The translations under genes were made by a program, and so were the position numbers. DNA of 64,000 bases from DAHUXD01 sp963805495 (lineage in GTDB: Bacteria; Acidobacteriota; Thermoanaerobaculia; UBA5066; Gp7-AA6). Below, piece by piece: positions 1 to 8,605 of the stretch (within the stretch, counting starts at the first letter, position 1; every line of letters starts with the position of its first letter). The notes beneath the pieces are model-generated. The model did no database searches and was not told the DNA's origin. It saw nothing but the letters and a program-made list of their open reading frames with translations. The stretch spans positions 496,001 to 560,000 of the forward strand of contig CAWDUQ010000004.1 of the NCBI GenBank assembly GCA_963805495.1. Direction: 5' to 3'.

Positions 1-7
1 TCCGCAT
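1..7 (-). CDS. 5' tip of a gene running off the window
   Basis: A minus-strand ATG lies at 7 and is preceded by GAGGAGGAACCC, an excellent ribosome binding site that overlaps the stop codon of the DUF2092 gene (stop at 18-20). Only two codons (Met-Arg) are inside the window, so the product is unknown. Its position makes it the next gene of the same minus-strand group. Confidence 0.45.
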
Positions 8-17
8 GGGTTCCTCC

Positions 18-899
18 TCACCGGGGCCTGGAGACGGGTCGGGGCGTCGGCTTCATTCCGATGGGCCTCGCGCCGGGCGGATTTTCGGACTTCATCCTCG
101 GGTTGCCGAAGGCGATGCGGTCGGCGCCGGCGGCCTTCGCCGTCGTGAACCCGTTCGCGTCGACGGACGGGTTGAGCTGCCAGTTCGAGAACTGGACCGA
201 GTGGCGCAGGTTGAAGGGGTCGTCGTAGTAGATGGCACGGGCCATCCGCGGCAGCCTGTCTTCCTTCCCGATCCACATCTGGACGAAGACGCCGTCGTCC
301 TCGTAGGCGATGACGTCGGTCGTGGTCCCGCCGACGAGCATGGACTCGCCGAGGTAGAACGCGGTCGTGAGGCCGTCGGAGAGGTCCTTCCAGGGGTTGG
401 ACACGATCACGTCGGTGAACGGAAAGTACGTCCCGGCCACGTCGAAGATCTTCTCGAGCGCGGCATCGATCGTGGGCGGGGCGTCCGTGACGGCGACGAG
501 GTTCTCGGCCGGATGGAAGCTCATCATGACCTTGCCGTCGTCGTAGAACTCGGTGACGGGTCCGTCGCCGAGCGTCAGGACCTTGAGCTTGTCGGGGCGC
601 TGGAGCGTCGTCTCGTAGATCCGGCCGTAGACGATGGGCGGCCCCGCCAGGCTCGTGACCTCGTAGGCGCCGAGAGCCGTAAAGCTCATCGAGCCGGCGG
701 CCGCGAGCTTTTCGCACGAGGCCTTGAGAACCTCGATCGCCTTCGGGTCGAAGACGGGTGGGGGGGCCGGCTTCGCGGCCTTCGCGCGTGCCGGCGGCTT
801 CGGAGTCGGGGCCGCGGCTTGAGCGGCGGCGAAGGCCGCCCCGGCGCCGAGGGCGAGCGCGAGGGAGAGCGGTCGAACGAAACGATTCGGGCGGCGCAT
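18..899 (-). CDS. Exported DUF2092 family protein
   Basis: About 293 residues. It starts MRRPNRF with a basic tip, a hydrophobic Ala/Leu stretch and an Ala-Gln-Ala type cleavage region, so it is probably periplasmic. A Pro/Ala/Lys-rich linker follows, then the body with KASCEKLAAAGSMSFTALGAYEV near the start and a long beta-rich region. This pattern fits DUF2092 predicted periplasmic proteins, which resemble lipoprotein-carrier (LolA/LolB-like) folds. No catalytic motif is evident. I chose the ATG at 899 because GGAG sits just upstream and because it avoids overlapping the next gene, which a start at 929 would do. It is the last complete member of a co-directional group headed by the arylsulfatase gene; its role there is unknown. 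Confidence 0.75.
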   Translation of the reverse strand: MRRPNRFVRPLSLALALGAGAAFAAAQAAAPTPKPPARAKAAKPAPPPVFDPKAIEVLKASCEKLAAAGSMSFTALGAYEVTSLAGPPIVYGRIYETTLQRPDKLKVLTLGDGPVTEFYDDGKVMMSFHPAENLVAVTDAPPTIDAALEKIFDVAGTYFPFTDVIVSNPWKDLSDGLTTAFYLGESMLVGGTTTDVIAYEDDGVFVQMWIGKEDRLPRMARAIYYDDPFNLRHSVQFSNWQLNPSVDANGFTTAKAAGADRIAFGNPRMKSENPPGARPIGMKPTPRPVSRPR

Positions 900-910
900 C
901 GTGTCTCCGG

Positions 911-1225
911 CTACGGGATCATCCCGCACTGAAACAGCTTGTTGGCGATGGGCGCGGCAACCTTGTCGATGAACGCCTGCCGCATCTGGGGATCCGCCTT
1001 GAGCGCGGCGATGACGCGCTCCTTCATCCGCGCCTCCTCGCCCTGCGGCTTTTCGCTCTTCTGCTCGGCGAGCTGCACGCAGGTGGAGTTGTTGTATTTG
1101 TCGATGATCTTCTGGGCGATCATGTTCATCAGCGGGTACTGCTGCTGCTGCTGCTGCGCCTGGGGCACGGCGCAGATGAGAAGCGAGGCGGGGATCAGGG
1201 CGAGGACGCGGCGGCGACGGGTCAT
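911..1225 (-). CDS. Small exported protein with a polyglutamine tract
   Basis: 104 residues. The N terminus MTRRRRVLALIPASLLICAV is a typical signal peptide, followed at once by six consecutive Gln residues encoded by CTG/CAG repeats on the two strands (about 1139-1158). The mature part has two Cys residues (NNSTCVQLAEQ and the C-terminal FQCGMIP) that could form a disulfide. I recognise no family. It lies 11 bases upstream of the DUF2092 start and probably shares its mRNA. Confidence 0.65.
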   Translation of the reverse strand: MTRRRRVLALIPASLLICAVPQAQQQQQQYPLMNMIAQKIIDKYNNSTCVQLAEQKSEKPQGEEARMKERVIAALKADPQMRQAFIDKVAAPIANKLFQCGMIP

Positions 1226-1252
1226 GACAGATCCTCCTTTCGCTCGACGATT

Positions 1253-1945
1253 CTAGTTGTTGCGGTTGTAGTTGAAGTTCGAGACCTGCAGCTCGAGTTG
1301 CCGGGCGGGGATCTGGATGTCGGCGTAGTTCATGTAGGACAGCCCCGCGGCCAGCGTGTTGAAAGTCGCGTTCATCGTGATGGAAGTGCCCTGGTAATTC
1401 GTCGCGATGAAGACCTTGGCCGCCTTGTGGGTCGCGGCGTTGATCCAGAGGGTCATCGAGTCGCCGGGAGCGATGACGCTGCCGCTCGAGAGCGCGAGCA
1501 GGCCGGTCGCGTCGGGGCCGCTGACCTGGGCCTTGTTGTAGAAGGTCAGCAGCTGAGGGCTGGAATCGAGCGTGTACTGCTGGAGGAGGGACTTCAGCCC
1601 GGCGACGTACTCCTTCATCTCCTTTTGCTTCGCCTCGGCGATGCGCTTGCGCAGGCCGAAGCGGGGCAGGGAGGGCCCCTGGTCGCTGACCAGGCTCTTC
1701 TGGTACCGGCCGTTGACCCAGTTGACCATCTCGACGCGCGTGTCCTTGACGACGCCGTCCGCGAGGACCTCCGTGCGCTGGTCCCAGGTGTACTGCTGCA
1801 TGGCCGTCGCGTTGGCCTGGCGGGCGGCGGTGACTTTCTGCGCGATCTGCGCGCGCATGGCCTGGTTGGCGGCGTCCTGGGCCGGCAGGGGAAGGGCCGA
1901 AAGCAGGGCCGCCGCGAGGGGCAGGGTCGACCGGATTATCGTCAT
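1253..1945 (-). CDS. Exported protein of unknown function
   Basis: 230 residues starting MTIIRSTLPLAAALLSALPLPAQ, a signal peptide with likely cleavage after Ala-Gln. The start at 1945 is set by AACAGGAGGG a few bases upstream. The mature protein has a helical N-terminal half (QKVTAARQANATAMQQYTW) and a beta-rich C-terminal half ending in NFNYNRNN. It resembles small periplasmic proteins often found beside outer-membrane transporter-like proteins in Acidobacteriota, but I cannot assign a family. It sits 14 bases downstream of the barrel protein gene, so the two are probably co-transcribed. Confidence 0.65.
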   Translation of the reverse strand: MTIIRSTLPLAAALLSALPLPAQDAANQAMRAQIAQKVTAARQANATAMQQYTWDQRTEVLADGVVKDTRVEMVNWVNGRYQKSLVSDQGPSLPRFGLRKRIAEAKQKEMKEYVAGLKSLLQQYTLDSSPQLLTFYNKAQVSGPDATGLLALSSGSVIAPGDSMTLWINAATHKAAKVFIATNYQGTSITMNATFNTLAAGLSYMNYADIQIPARQLELQVSNFNYNRNN

Positions 1946-1959
1946 AGATTCCCTCCTGT

Positions 1960-2811
1960 TCACTTGGCCGCGGGAAGAAGCAGGATGAAGGCGAGCTGCA
2001 TGCGCCAGGTGGGGCCGACGTCGGGCTTCGCCGCGTAGTAGCCGCCCCCCGCCTGGATGCTGAAGGGGAACGGGCCGAGCTTCGTGAGCTTGCTGACGAG
2101 GAGGTTCACCGGAACCGTCCAGCGCTGATCGGGCGCCGCCTCCCAGTTGTAGGTGGACTGGGACTGCAGGGTGAACGTGACCGCGTCCTTGTTCGTGTAG
2201 GCAAAGAAGGGCTGGATGAAGGCCTGGCTGAAGGTCGGCAGATCCGTCTTGCCCGTGTCGGCGATCGAGAACTGCTGGTTGACGAGGGCGCCGATCGTCC
2301 AGCCGCCGGTCTGGTACAGGCCCACGGCCGTCGGGCCGATCAGCCACTGGCCGCCGCCGAGCAGCGGGTTCGACGTCATCGGCAGCCCGAAAACCGGGCC
2401 GACGCCCCACGTAAATCCCTGCGAATTGGCCGGCGAGAAAAACGTCGAGAAGGTGATCGTCCCGAGGCCCGAAACCGGGCCCACGCCGGGGCCGAGCTCC
2501 GGCTGCGAGATGTAGGGCACGATGAATCGGCCGATCATGTTCCAGTCTTTCGTGATGTGGAACGGCACGACCGGCTGGAAATTCATGACGAACTGGAGGT
2601 CGTCGTTGGGGCCGTACCCCTCCTGCCAGTTGAACTGGAGCGGGATGCTCACGAGATCCGCGATCGGGTTCGACAGCTTCTTGGCGAGGTCTTCGGAGTT
2701 GTCCGCGGCGGTCTTTTCGCCCGGGGGTTCCTGGGCGGCCAGCGCTCCCGAGAGGAGGGCGGCGACGATCGCGAGTCCGAGTCGTCGGGTCATCTGCGGG
2801 ATCCGGGGCAT
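1960..2811 (-). CDS. Outer-membrane transporter-like beta-barrel protein
   Basis: 283 residues from the ATG at 2811, chosen because AAGGAGG lies 8 bases upstream; an in-frame ATG at 2877 lacks such a site. A signal peptide (TRRLGLAIVAALLSGALAAQ) is followed by alternating strands rich in Gly, Thr and aromatic residues, for example GPVFGLPMTSNPLLGGGQW, and a C-terminal strand. This is the pattern of the MetA-pathway/'transporter' outer-membrane family (PF13557-like). Substrate unknown. It follows the arylsulfatase gene in the same direction, and a strong hairpin lies in the gap. A relative of similar kind is encoded at 8606-9544. Confidence 0.7.
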   Translation of the reverse strand: MPRIPQMTRRLGLAIVAALLSGALAAQEPPGEKTAADNSEDLAKKLSNPIADLVSIPLQFNWQEGYGPNDDLQFVMNFQPVVPFHITKDWNMIGRFIVPYISQPELGPGVGPVSGLGTITFSTFFSPANSQGFTWGVGPVFGLPMTSNPLLGGGQWLIGPTAVGLYQTGGWTIGALVNQQFSIADTGKTDLPTFSQAFIQPFFAYTNKDAVTFTLQSQSTYNWEAAPDQRWTVPVNLLVSKLTKLGPFPFSIQAGGGYYAAKPDVGPTWRMQLAFILLLPAAK

Positions 2812-2964
2812 CGGGGTCCTCCTTGGGTTCGGCTTTTCGACTCCGGCTCTCGGCCGCCGCGGATTCGGGGATTCCATCCCGACGCTCGGGCCGACCCATC
2901 GACGGCGGGGATGCTACCCCAGCTGCCCGACGGGAGTGCCATCCTGTCCGACCTTGGAGAGAAG

Positions 2965-2990
2965 GGCCGGGGCGGCGCACCGCCCCGGCC
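2965..2990 (-). terminator. GC hairpin after the arylsulfatase gene
   Basis: A perfect 11-base-pair stem (GGCCGGGGCGG / CCGCCCCGGCC) with a CGCA loop lies 20 bases beyond the arylsulfatase stop codon. On the minus strand it is not followed by a T tract, so it may attenuate transcription or protect the mRNA end rather than act as a classical intrinsic terminator. Confidence 0.5.
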
Positions 2991-3009
2991 GGTTCTTGCT
3001 GCTTTTCCG

Positions 3010-5511
3010 CTACTCGCTCATCTTGTTGTTGCGCTGGGCGGCCTCGAGCTTCTGGAGGTCCGCCGGCGAGAGCTGCGGCCGGTCCACCTTGACCGTGAGC
3101 TTGTTCAGCTTCGCCGTCAGCGCGAAGGGCGGCTGATAGTCGGCGTCGTTGACGCCGGTCAGCGTGTCCGAGCCGATGTCGAAGCTCTCGTCCCACTGGA
3201 AGATGAGCGGGATCGTGTGCTCCATCTTCTGTGTCGCGACCGGTTTCCCGTCCACCTTGAGGGTTCCGGTGCCGCTCTGCCCGATGCCCGTCATGTTGTT
3301 GAAGGCCAGCGTCTCGGCTCCGAGGCCGTCGTAGTGGAAGTCGAACTCCACCGTGTGCCGTCCCGGCGCGAGGGGGTCGGGCGCTTCCCAGCGGATGCGC
3401 TTGAGGTCGACCATGTTCCAGAGGAAGACGGGCTTGCCCTTCAGGAGATAGAACCCGTAGCCGCCGAAGCGGCCGCCGGAGGTCAGGATCATGCCCTCGG
3501 CGCCACCCTGCGGAACGTCGATGTCCGCCGTGACCGTGTAGGAGCAGTTCATCAGCAGGGGAGAGTCGCCCTGGGGCAGGCCGACCATCGGCTTCGTGTA
3601 GACGAACTCGTTGCGCCCGGCCGTGATGTTGGGACGCGAAGCGACGAGCCGGGTCGCGACCGACGCGTCGAGCGGAAGGACCTGGTACTTCTTCGCCTCC
3701 TCGAGGAAGATCGCCCTGAGCTCCTTGAGCTTCTCGGGGTTCTTCGACGCGAGGTCCTCGGACTGCGAATAGTCGTTCGTCAGGTTGTACAGCTCCCAGG
3801 TCACGTTGTTGAAGGGATCCGGATTGACGGCGCCGACGACGTCCCAGGGCGACCGGATCACTTTCGTCGAGGCCATCCAGCCCTCGTGGTAGATGGCGTG
3901 GTCGCCCATCATCTCGAAGTACTGGGTCTTGTGCCGCGACGGGGCGTTGGCGTTGGCCTTGTCGAACGTGTACGCGAAGCTGACGCCTTCGATCGGCGAC
4001 TGCTTGATGCCGTCGACAGAGTCGGGCTGTCGGATTCCGGTCGCTTCCAGGATCGTCGGCACCACGTCGATGACGTGGTGGAACTGGTTCCGGATGCCCC
4101 CGAGATCCGTGATGTGGCCGGGCCAGGACACCGCCATTCCCTGGCGCACGCCGCCGAGGTGCGAGGCGATCTGCTTGGTCCAGGTGAAGGGCGTGTCGAA
4201 CGCCCAGGCCCAGCCGACGGCCATGTGGTTGTACGTCTTGTCCGAGCCCCAGACGTCGTAGAAGTACTTGAGCTGGTCGGCGACGGGCACCTGGACGCCG
4301 TTGAACATCGCGACTTCGTTGGGGGTTCCGATGAGCTGGCCTTCCGCGCTCGTCCCGTTGTCGCCGTTGATGTAGATGATCAGCGTGTTGTCGAGCTTGC
4401 CCATGTCGTCGACGGCCTGGATGACCCGGCCGATCTCGTGATCGGTGTACGCGACGTAGGCGGCGAACACGTCCACCTGCCGCAGGAACATCTTCTTCTC
4501 GTCGGGGGTCAGCTGCTCCCAGCGCTTCAGGAGCTTGTCGGGCCACGGCGTCAGTTTCGCGTTGGCCGGGATCACGCCGAGCCGCTTCTGGTTGGCGAAG
4601 ATCTCGTCCCGCAGGGCGTTCCAGCCCTTGTCGAAGAGGTGCATGGCGCTGATCTTCTGGATCCACTCGGGCGTCGGGTGGTGCGGGGCGTGGGTGCCCC
4701 CGGGCACGTAGTAGCAGAAGAACGGCTTCGAAGGATCGATCTGGTTAATCCGGTTCATCCAGTCGATCGCGTCGTCGGCCATCGCCGTCGTGAGGTTCCA
4801 TCCCGGGTGCCCGACGTTCGGATAGATCTGCGTGGTGTTGCGGAAGAGATTCGGCTCCCACTGGTTCGTGTCGCCGCCGACGAAGCCGTAGAAGTACTCG
4901 AATCCCATGCCGAGCGGCCACTGGTCGAAGGGACCGACCTGGCTGGCGGTGAACGTCGGGGTGTTGTGGTCCTTGCCGAACCACGAGGTCGAAAAGCCGT
5001 TGTCGAGCAGGATCCGGCCGATCGTCGCCTTGTCTTTGGCGATGATGCTGTTGTAGCCGGGGAAGCCCGTGGATTGCTCCGAGATGACTCCGAAGCCCGC
5101 CGAATGATGGTTGCGTCCGGTGATCAGGGCCGCGCGGGTGGGGGAGCACAGCGCCGTCGAGTGCATCTGCGTGTAGCGCAGGCCGGCTTTCGCGATGCGG
5201 TCGAGGGCCGGAGTCGGTATGACTCCTCCGAACGTGCTCGGCACGCCGTAGCCCGAGTCGTCCGTCATGATCAAAAGGACGTTCGGAGCGCCCCTGGGAG
5301 GCACGACGCGGGGCGCCCACCAGGCCTTCGACTCGAGGGCGTTCTCCTTGATCACGCCGCCGAACGGCGGGTCGGGCGGTGGAAGCTGCTTGCCGTCGAT
5401 CGACGTCGTGGCGGCCGGGGAGCCCGGCGGAGCGGACTGCTGGGCGAAGACCGGAACGGCAACCGTCAGAGCGAGTGCCAACAGCCCGAATCGGGATTCC
5501 TTCGATCTCAT
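3010..5511 (-). CDS. Secreted formylglycine-type arylsulfatase
   Basis: 833 residues. A signal peptide (residues 1-23, ending VFAQ) is followed by the sulfatase alkaline-phosphatase-like domain: LLIMTDDSGYG (about 79-89) with the metal-binding Asp pair, then CSPTRAALITGRN with Cys122 as the residue oxidised to formylglycine and Arg126. The C-terminal third (from about 620) is a beta-rich extension carrying the GAEGMILTSGGRFGGYGF segment, common in long periplasmic sulfatases. It should hydrolyse a sulfate ester outside the cytoplasm, but the substrate cannot be read from sequence. No maturase gene is in the window. The start has AAGGAGG 9 bases upstream. It heads the minus-strand group of exported proteins. 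Confidence 0.93.
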   Translation of the reverse strand: MRSKESRFGLLALALTVAVPVFAQQSAPPGSPAATTSIDGKQLPPPDPPFGGVIKENALESKAWWAPRVVPPRGAPNVLLIMTDDSGYGVPSTFGGVIPTPALDRIAKAGLRYTQMHSTALCSPTRAALITGRNHHSAGFGVISEQSTGFPGYNSIIAKDKATIGRILLDNGFSTSWFGKDHNTPTFTASQVGPFDQWPLGMGFEYFYGFVGGDTNQWEPNLFRNTTQIYPNVGHPGWNLTTAMADDAIDWMNRINQIDPSKPFFCYYVPGGTHAPHHPTPEWIQKISAMHLFDKGWNALRDEIFANQKRLGVIPANAKLTPWPDKLLKRWEQLTPDEKKMFLRQVDVFAAYVAYTDHEIGRVIQAVDDMGKLDNTLIIYINGDNGTSAEGQLIGTPNEVAMFNGVQVPVADQLKYFYDVWGSDKTYNHMAVGWAWAFDTPFTWTKQIASHLGGVRQGMAVSWPGHITDLGGIRNQFHHVIDVVPTILEATGIRQPDSVDGIKQSPIEGVSFAYTFDKANANAPSRHKTQYFEMMGDHAIYHEGWMASTKVIRSPWDVVGAVNPDPFNNVTWELYNLTNDYSQSEDLASKNPEKLKELRAIFLEEAKKYQVLPLDASVATRLVASRPNITAGRNEFVYTKPMVGLPQGDSPLLMNCSYTVTADIDVPQGGAEGMILTSGGRFGGYGFYLLKGKPVFLWNMVDLKRIRWEAPDPLAPGRHTVEFDFHYDGLGAETLAFNNMTGIGQSGTGTLKVDGKPVATQKMEHTIPLIFQWDESFDIGSDTLTGVNDADYQPPFALTAKLNKLTVKVDRPQLSPADLQKLEAAQRNNKMSE

Positions 5512-5550
5512 CTGAAAGCCTCCTTGCGTTTCCGTGGCGCGCGGCTGTGC

Positions 5551-5556
5551 ATCATA
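5551..5556 (-). promoter_or_regulatory. Possible -10 element of the arylsulfatase gene
   Basis: TATGAT on the minus strand in an AT-rich island, about 40 bases upstream of the arylsulfatase ATG. No convincing -35 box can be named. Confidence 0.3.
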
Positions 5557-5574
5557 TTCGACAGAGATTGGTTC

Positions 5575-6081
5575 TCACGACTCGGATTCCGGGCGCGAGG
5601 GCGCGATCGGGGCCATCGATTCCGGTTCAGCCGGGCGTGCTTTCGGTCGAACCGCCGCGGGGACTTCGCCGACGCGCGGCGAGCAGTAGCGGCCTCCCGC
5701 GAGGACGGTCTCGGCCGCGGTGAGGAGATCCTCCGCGATCGATTGCCGGAGGACGTAGCCGTCGGCGCCGCAGCGGAGCGCCGCTTCGGCCGCGATCCGG
5801 GTGGGGTGGGGGGAGAGCAGGATGACTTTCTGCTCCGGTCGGAGCTCGCGGAGCCGTCGAAGCGCGCCGAGACCGTCGGTCGCGAGGCCGAGGTCGAGAA
5901 CCGCGAGCGCCGGCTGCAGGAGCCGGGCGCCCTCGACGAGCGATGCCTCGTTCGACACGGTCACGACGGCCGCGAACATCGAACCGAGGAGGCCCTGGAT
6001 GCCTTCGAGCAGGCCCTGATGGCGTTCGGCGAGCAGCAGGCAGCTCGGCGGGGCCGTCGCCGGGTCCGGGTCGGAGGGCAT
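5575..6081 (-). CDS. Lone receiver-domain protein
   Basis: 168 residues: one CheY-like receiver domain (about 13-130) and a Pro/Ala/Glu-rich tail, with no output domain. Asp63 in AVLDLGLA is the likely phospho-acceptor. The acidic pocket is reduced (LLLAERHQ instead of a DD pair) and the usual Lys is Arg in GYVLRQS, so phosphorylation may be weak. It lies downstream of the NarL-type regulator and kinase genes and may act as a phosphate sink or modulator for them. A paralogue with the same placement is encoded at 35931-36397. Confidence 0.75.
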   Translation of the reverse strand: MPSDPDPATAPPSCLLLAERHQGLLEGIQGLLGSMFAAVVTVSNEASLVEGARLLQPALAVLDLGLATDGLGALRRLRELRPEQKVILLSPHPTRIAAEAALRCGADGYVLRQSIAEDLLTAAETVLAGGRYCSPRVGEVPAAVRPKARPAEPESMAPIAPSRPESES

Positions 6082-6161
6082 GTGAAAGCAGTCTCGCCGC
6101 GGCGGGGCCCGCGCGCACCTCGCAAATCTACGAGGTGCAGCCGTTTCCGAGGATTCGCCGC

Positions 6162-6803
6162 TCAGAGGACCGCGATGCCATGCTCGAAGGCGAATCGGAC
6201 GAGCTCCGCGCCGGTGCGCAGGCCCAGGGTCTCCATCATCTTGTATTTATGGAACTCGACCGTTCGCGTCGACACGCCGAGGAGGGCCGCGATCTCCTTG
6301 GCGGCCTTTCCCGCCGCCAGCAGCTGCAGGATCTCCCGCTGGCGCGGGGTCAGCGACGCGGCGGCGTCGCCTGCGGGGCGCCGGGAGCGGCTGTCGGTCA
6401 CGGACAGGTCGCCGGCGATCTCCGGGGTCACGAACGTCCGGCCCGCCAGCGCCGCGTGGATCGCCGCGATGAGCTCGGCCGGGGCGGAGGATTTCAGGAC
6501 GAAGCCGGAGGCGCCCGCCGCGAGCGCCCGCCGCGCGTAGGCGGTCTCGCGATGCATGGTGATGACGACGACGCGCGCGTCGGGGTTGTCCTTCTTCAGC
6601 AGCGGGATCGCGTCGAGCCCGTTCAGGCGCGGCATCGTGATGTCGGCGACGATCACGTCGGGCTTCAAGCGGGCGGCGGCCTCGACCAGCGCGCGTCCGT
6701 CCTCGACGAGGCCCACGAGCTCGAACTCGGGATCGAGGAGACGCTTCAGGCCCTCGGCCATCATCCGGTGGTCGTCGGCGAGCAGGACGCGGGCCCGCTT
6801 CAC
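6162..6803 (-). CDS. NarL/FixJ-family response regulator
   Basis: 213 residues from a GTG at 6803. The receiver domain has ADDHRMMAEGL, the phospho-acceptor Asp in VIVADITMP and Lys in GFVLKSS. The C-terminal LuxR-type helix-turn-helix runs from LTPRQREILQLLAAGK through STRTVEFHKYKMMETLGL. The GTG overlaps the stop of the kinase gene (GTGA), so the two are translationally coupled and form a cognate pair. Targets are unknown. Confidence 0.9.
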   Translation of the reverse strand: MKRARVLLADDHRMMAEGLKRLLDPEFELVGLVEDGRALVEAAARLKPDVIVADITMPRLNGLDAIPLLKKDNPDARVVVITMHRETAYARRALAAGASGFVLKSSAPAELIAAIHAALAGRTFVTPEIAGDLSVTDSRSRRPAGDAAASLTPRQREILQLLAAGKAAKEIAALLGVSTRTVEFHKYKMMETLGLRTGAELVRFAFEHGIAVL

Positions 6804-8584
6804 GAGGCCCTCGTTTCCGACGGCGCCCAGACCTCGATCGTCGTGCCGCGCCCCGGAGCGCTCCGGATGTCGATGCGCCCGCCGAGGAGCTCGGCCCGTT
6901 CCCGCATGCTCGCGAGGCCGAGGCCCGGGCGGGCGCGCTCGGCCAGCGGGTCGAAGCCGGCGCCGTCGTCCCGGATGGAGAGGCGGACCCCGCCCGCCTC
7001 GGGCTCCATGGCGAGGTCGACCGCGCTCGCACCGGCGTGGCGCGCCGCGTTGCGGAGGGCCTCCTGGGCGATGCGGAAGAGACCCAGCGCGGCGTCGCGC
7101 GAGAGCCCGGCGATCGACTCCGGTGCCTGGAGCCGCACCGGCAGCGACTCGAGGCTCGCGAGGCGATCGCACTCGATGCGGAGGGCCTCGGTCAGGCCGA
7201 GGTCGTCGAGGGTCGAAGGGTGGAGCTGATAGGCCAGCCGGTGCACGTCCTCGGAAATGCGCGACAGCTCGCCGCGCATCTCGGCCGCGCCCCCGGCCCC
7301 GTCGGCGGAGCTCGAGCGCCTTTCCAGCTGCGCCGCGTCGATCGAGAGGCGCGCGAGGCGCTGGCTCAGGTCGTCGTGGAGCTCACGGGCGATCGACTTG
7401 CGCTCGTCCTCCTGGGCGGTGATGAGGCGGCGGTTGAGGGCCCGGACGCGTTCCTCCGCGCGGCGCCGGCGGGCCCGCTGCGCGAGCAGGGCCAGGAGAA
7501 GGAACGTTTCGACGGCGAGCACGGCCGAGCCGATCAGGACCGGTCGGCGGTATGCCTCCCAGAGGGAGGGCGGGCGGTAGCGAATCTCGCTGCCCTTCGG
7601 GAGCCGCCGCTCGTCGATGCGCCAGCGCCGCAGCTCCCGCCAGTCGTAGACGTTGCGCAGGGGCTCGACGGGGCCGACGGGCGCGCGGGAGGGCGCCTCG
7701 CCGGCGAGAATGGACAACGCGACGGCCGCGCCGCGACGGCCTTCCCCGTCGATGTCGACGAGAGGGCCTCCGACGATGCCCCGGCCGAGCTCGCTCTGGA
7801 AGAGGCCGAAGACCGGCGCGCTCGAGGCCGATCGGATTGCTGCGAGTCCCTCGTGCTCCTCGTGTCCCACGCCGGCGGCGTCGACGTTCAGCAGGCCGAA
7901 GAGCACCGCGGACTTCGCCGGAAGCGCCGCGACCGCGCGACGCATGGCGGGGAGGGGAAGGCGATCGAGCCATTGGAATTCGACCCGGCCGGCGAATGCG
8001 GCGAACTCCCGCTCGGCCTGAACGCGCCAGAACCGCTCGAGGGGCGAGTCGCCGATCACGACGGCGATCCGGGCCGTCCCGGGAAGCAGGTCGAGGATGC
8101 TCTCGATCGCCGAGACGAGCTCCAGGTGGATCGCGACGACGGCCTGGTTGGGGGATTCGGGCACGTCCCGCACCCGGCGGGCGTCGAGGCCCGTGATCAG
8201 AAGGGGAGCGGCCGTGAAGATGGGGTCGCGGTGGCGGAGCGCGAACTGGGCCGCGGCGCCGCCCACCGTGACGGCGAGGTCCACGCGGCGGCTGCCGAGG
8301 AGGGCGACGAGGTAGTCCGCGAAAGGCCCTTCCTCCGCTGGTTGCGCGAATCGCGCCATCTCGAGCGGCACTTCGAGAAACTCCACGGGCCCCGGCCATT
8401 TCAGGGCGATCTCGCTCCGCATCGAAGCCGTGAAAGCGCCGAACGGGGCGAACCGGTTCCCGAACGAGCTGACGATGAGGACGCGGCGCGGCGCGGTTTC
8501 GTTCTCAGCCGCCCCCACGGGCGCCGCCGTCAGCACGACCGTGGCGACGAGGGCCGCGATGGAGGTTCCGAAAACGCGCGCCAC
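6800..8584 (-). CDS. Sensor histidine kinase with a periplasmic binding-protein-like sensor
   Basis: 594 residues. After a signal peptide (ending VGAAEN) comes a periplasmic domain of about 310 residues that looks like the ABC-type substrate-binding sensors found in some kinases (RRVLIVSSFGNRFAPFGAF). One membrane segment (about 350-370, PVLIGSAVLAVETFLLLALLA) leads to a HisKA_3 domain with the phospho-accepting His in ARELHDDLSQRLA and a HATPase domain (RDDGAGFD, GLGLASMRERAELLGG). This is the NarX/DegS architecture, fitting the NarL-type regulator encoded immediately downstream. The ligand is unknown. Confidence 0.9.
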   Translation of the reverse strand: MARVFGTSIAALVATVVLTAAPVGAAENETAPRRVLIVSSFGNRFAPFGAFTASMRSEIALKWPGPVEFLEVPLEMARFAQPAEEGPFADYLVALLGSRRVDLAVTVGGAAAQFALRHRDPIFTAAPLLITGLDARRVRDVPESPNQAVVAIHLELVSAIESILDLLPGTARIAVVIGDSPLERFWRVQAEREFAAFAGRVEFQWLDRLPLPAMRRAVAALPAKSAVLFGLLNVDAAGVGHEEHEGLAAIRSASSAPVFGLFQSELGRGIVGGPLVDIDGEGRRGAAVALSILAGEAPSRAPVGPVEPLRNVYDWRELRRWRIDERRLPKGSEIRYRPPSLWEAYRRPVLIGSAVLAVETFLLLALLAQRARRRRAEERVRALNRRLITAQEDERKSIARELHDDLSQRLARLSIDAAQLERRSSSADGAGGAAEMRGELSRISEDVHRLAYQLHPSTLDDLGLTEALRIECDRLASLESLPVRLQAPESIAGLSRDAALGLFRIAQEALRNAARHAGASAVDLAMEPEAGGVRLSIRDDGAGFDPLAERARPGLGLASMRERAELLGGRIDIRSAPGRGTTIEVWAPSETRAS

Positions 8585-8605
8585 GAGCGACTCGGGGCGA
8601 TCCGG

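Noticed and set aside
1139..1158. CTG/CAG triplet repeat as a phase-variation tract
   Set aside because: The repeat is in frame (six Gln codons), so length changes would not switch the gene off.
2557..6540. A very long plus-strand open frame opposite the arylsulfatase and barrel genes
   Set aside because: It is rich in Arg/Gly/Val/Asp with no domain pattern and no ribosome binding site, and it is the antisense of well-supported genes; long antisense frames are expected at this GC content.
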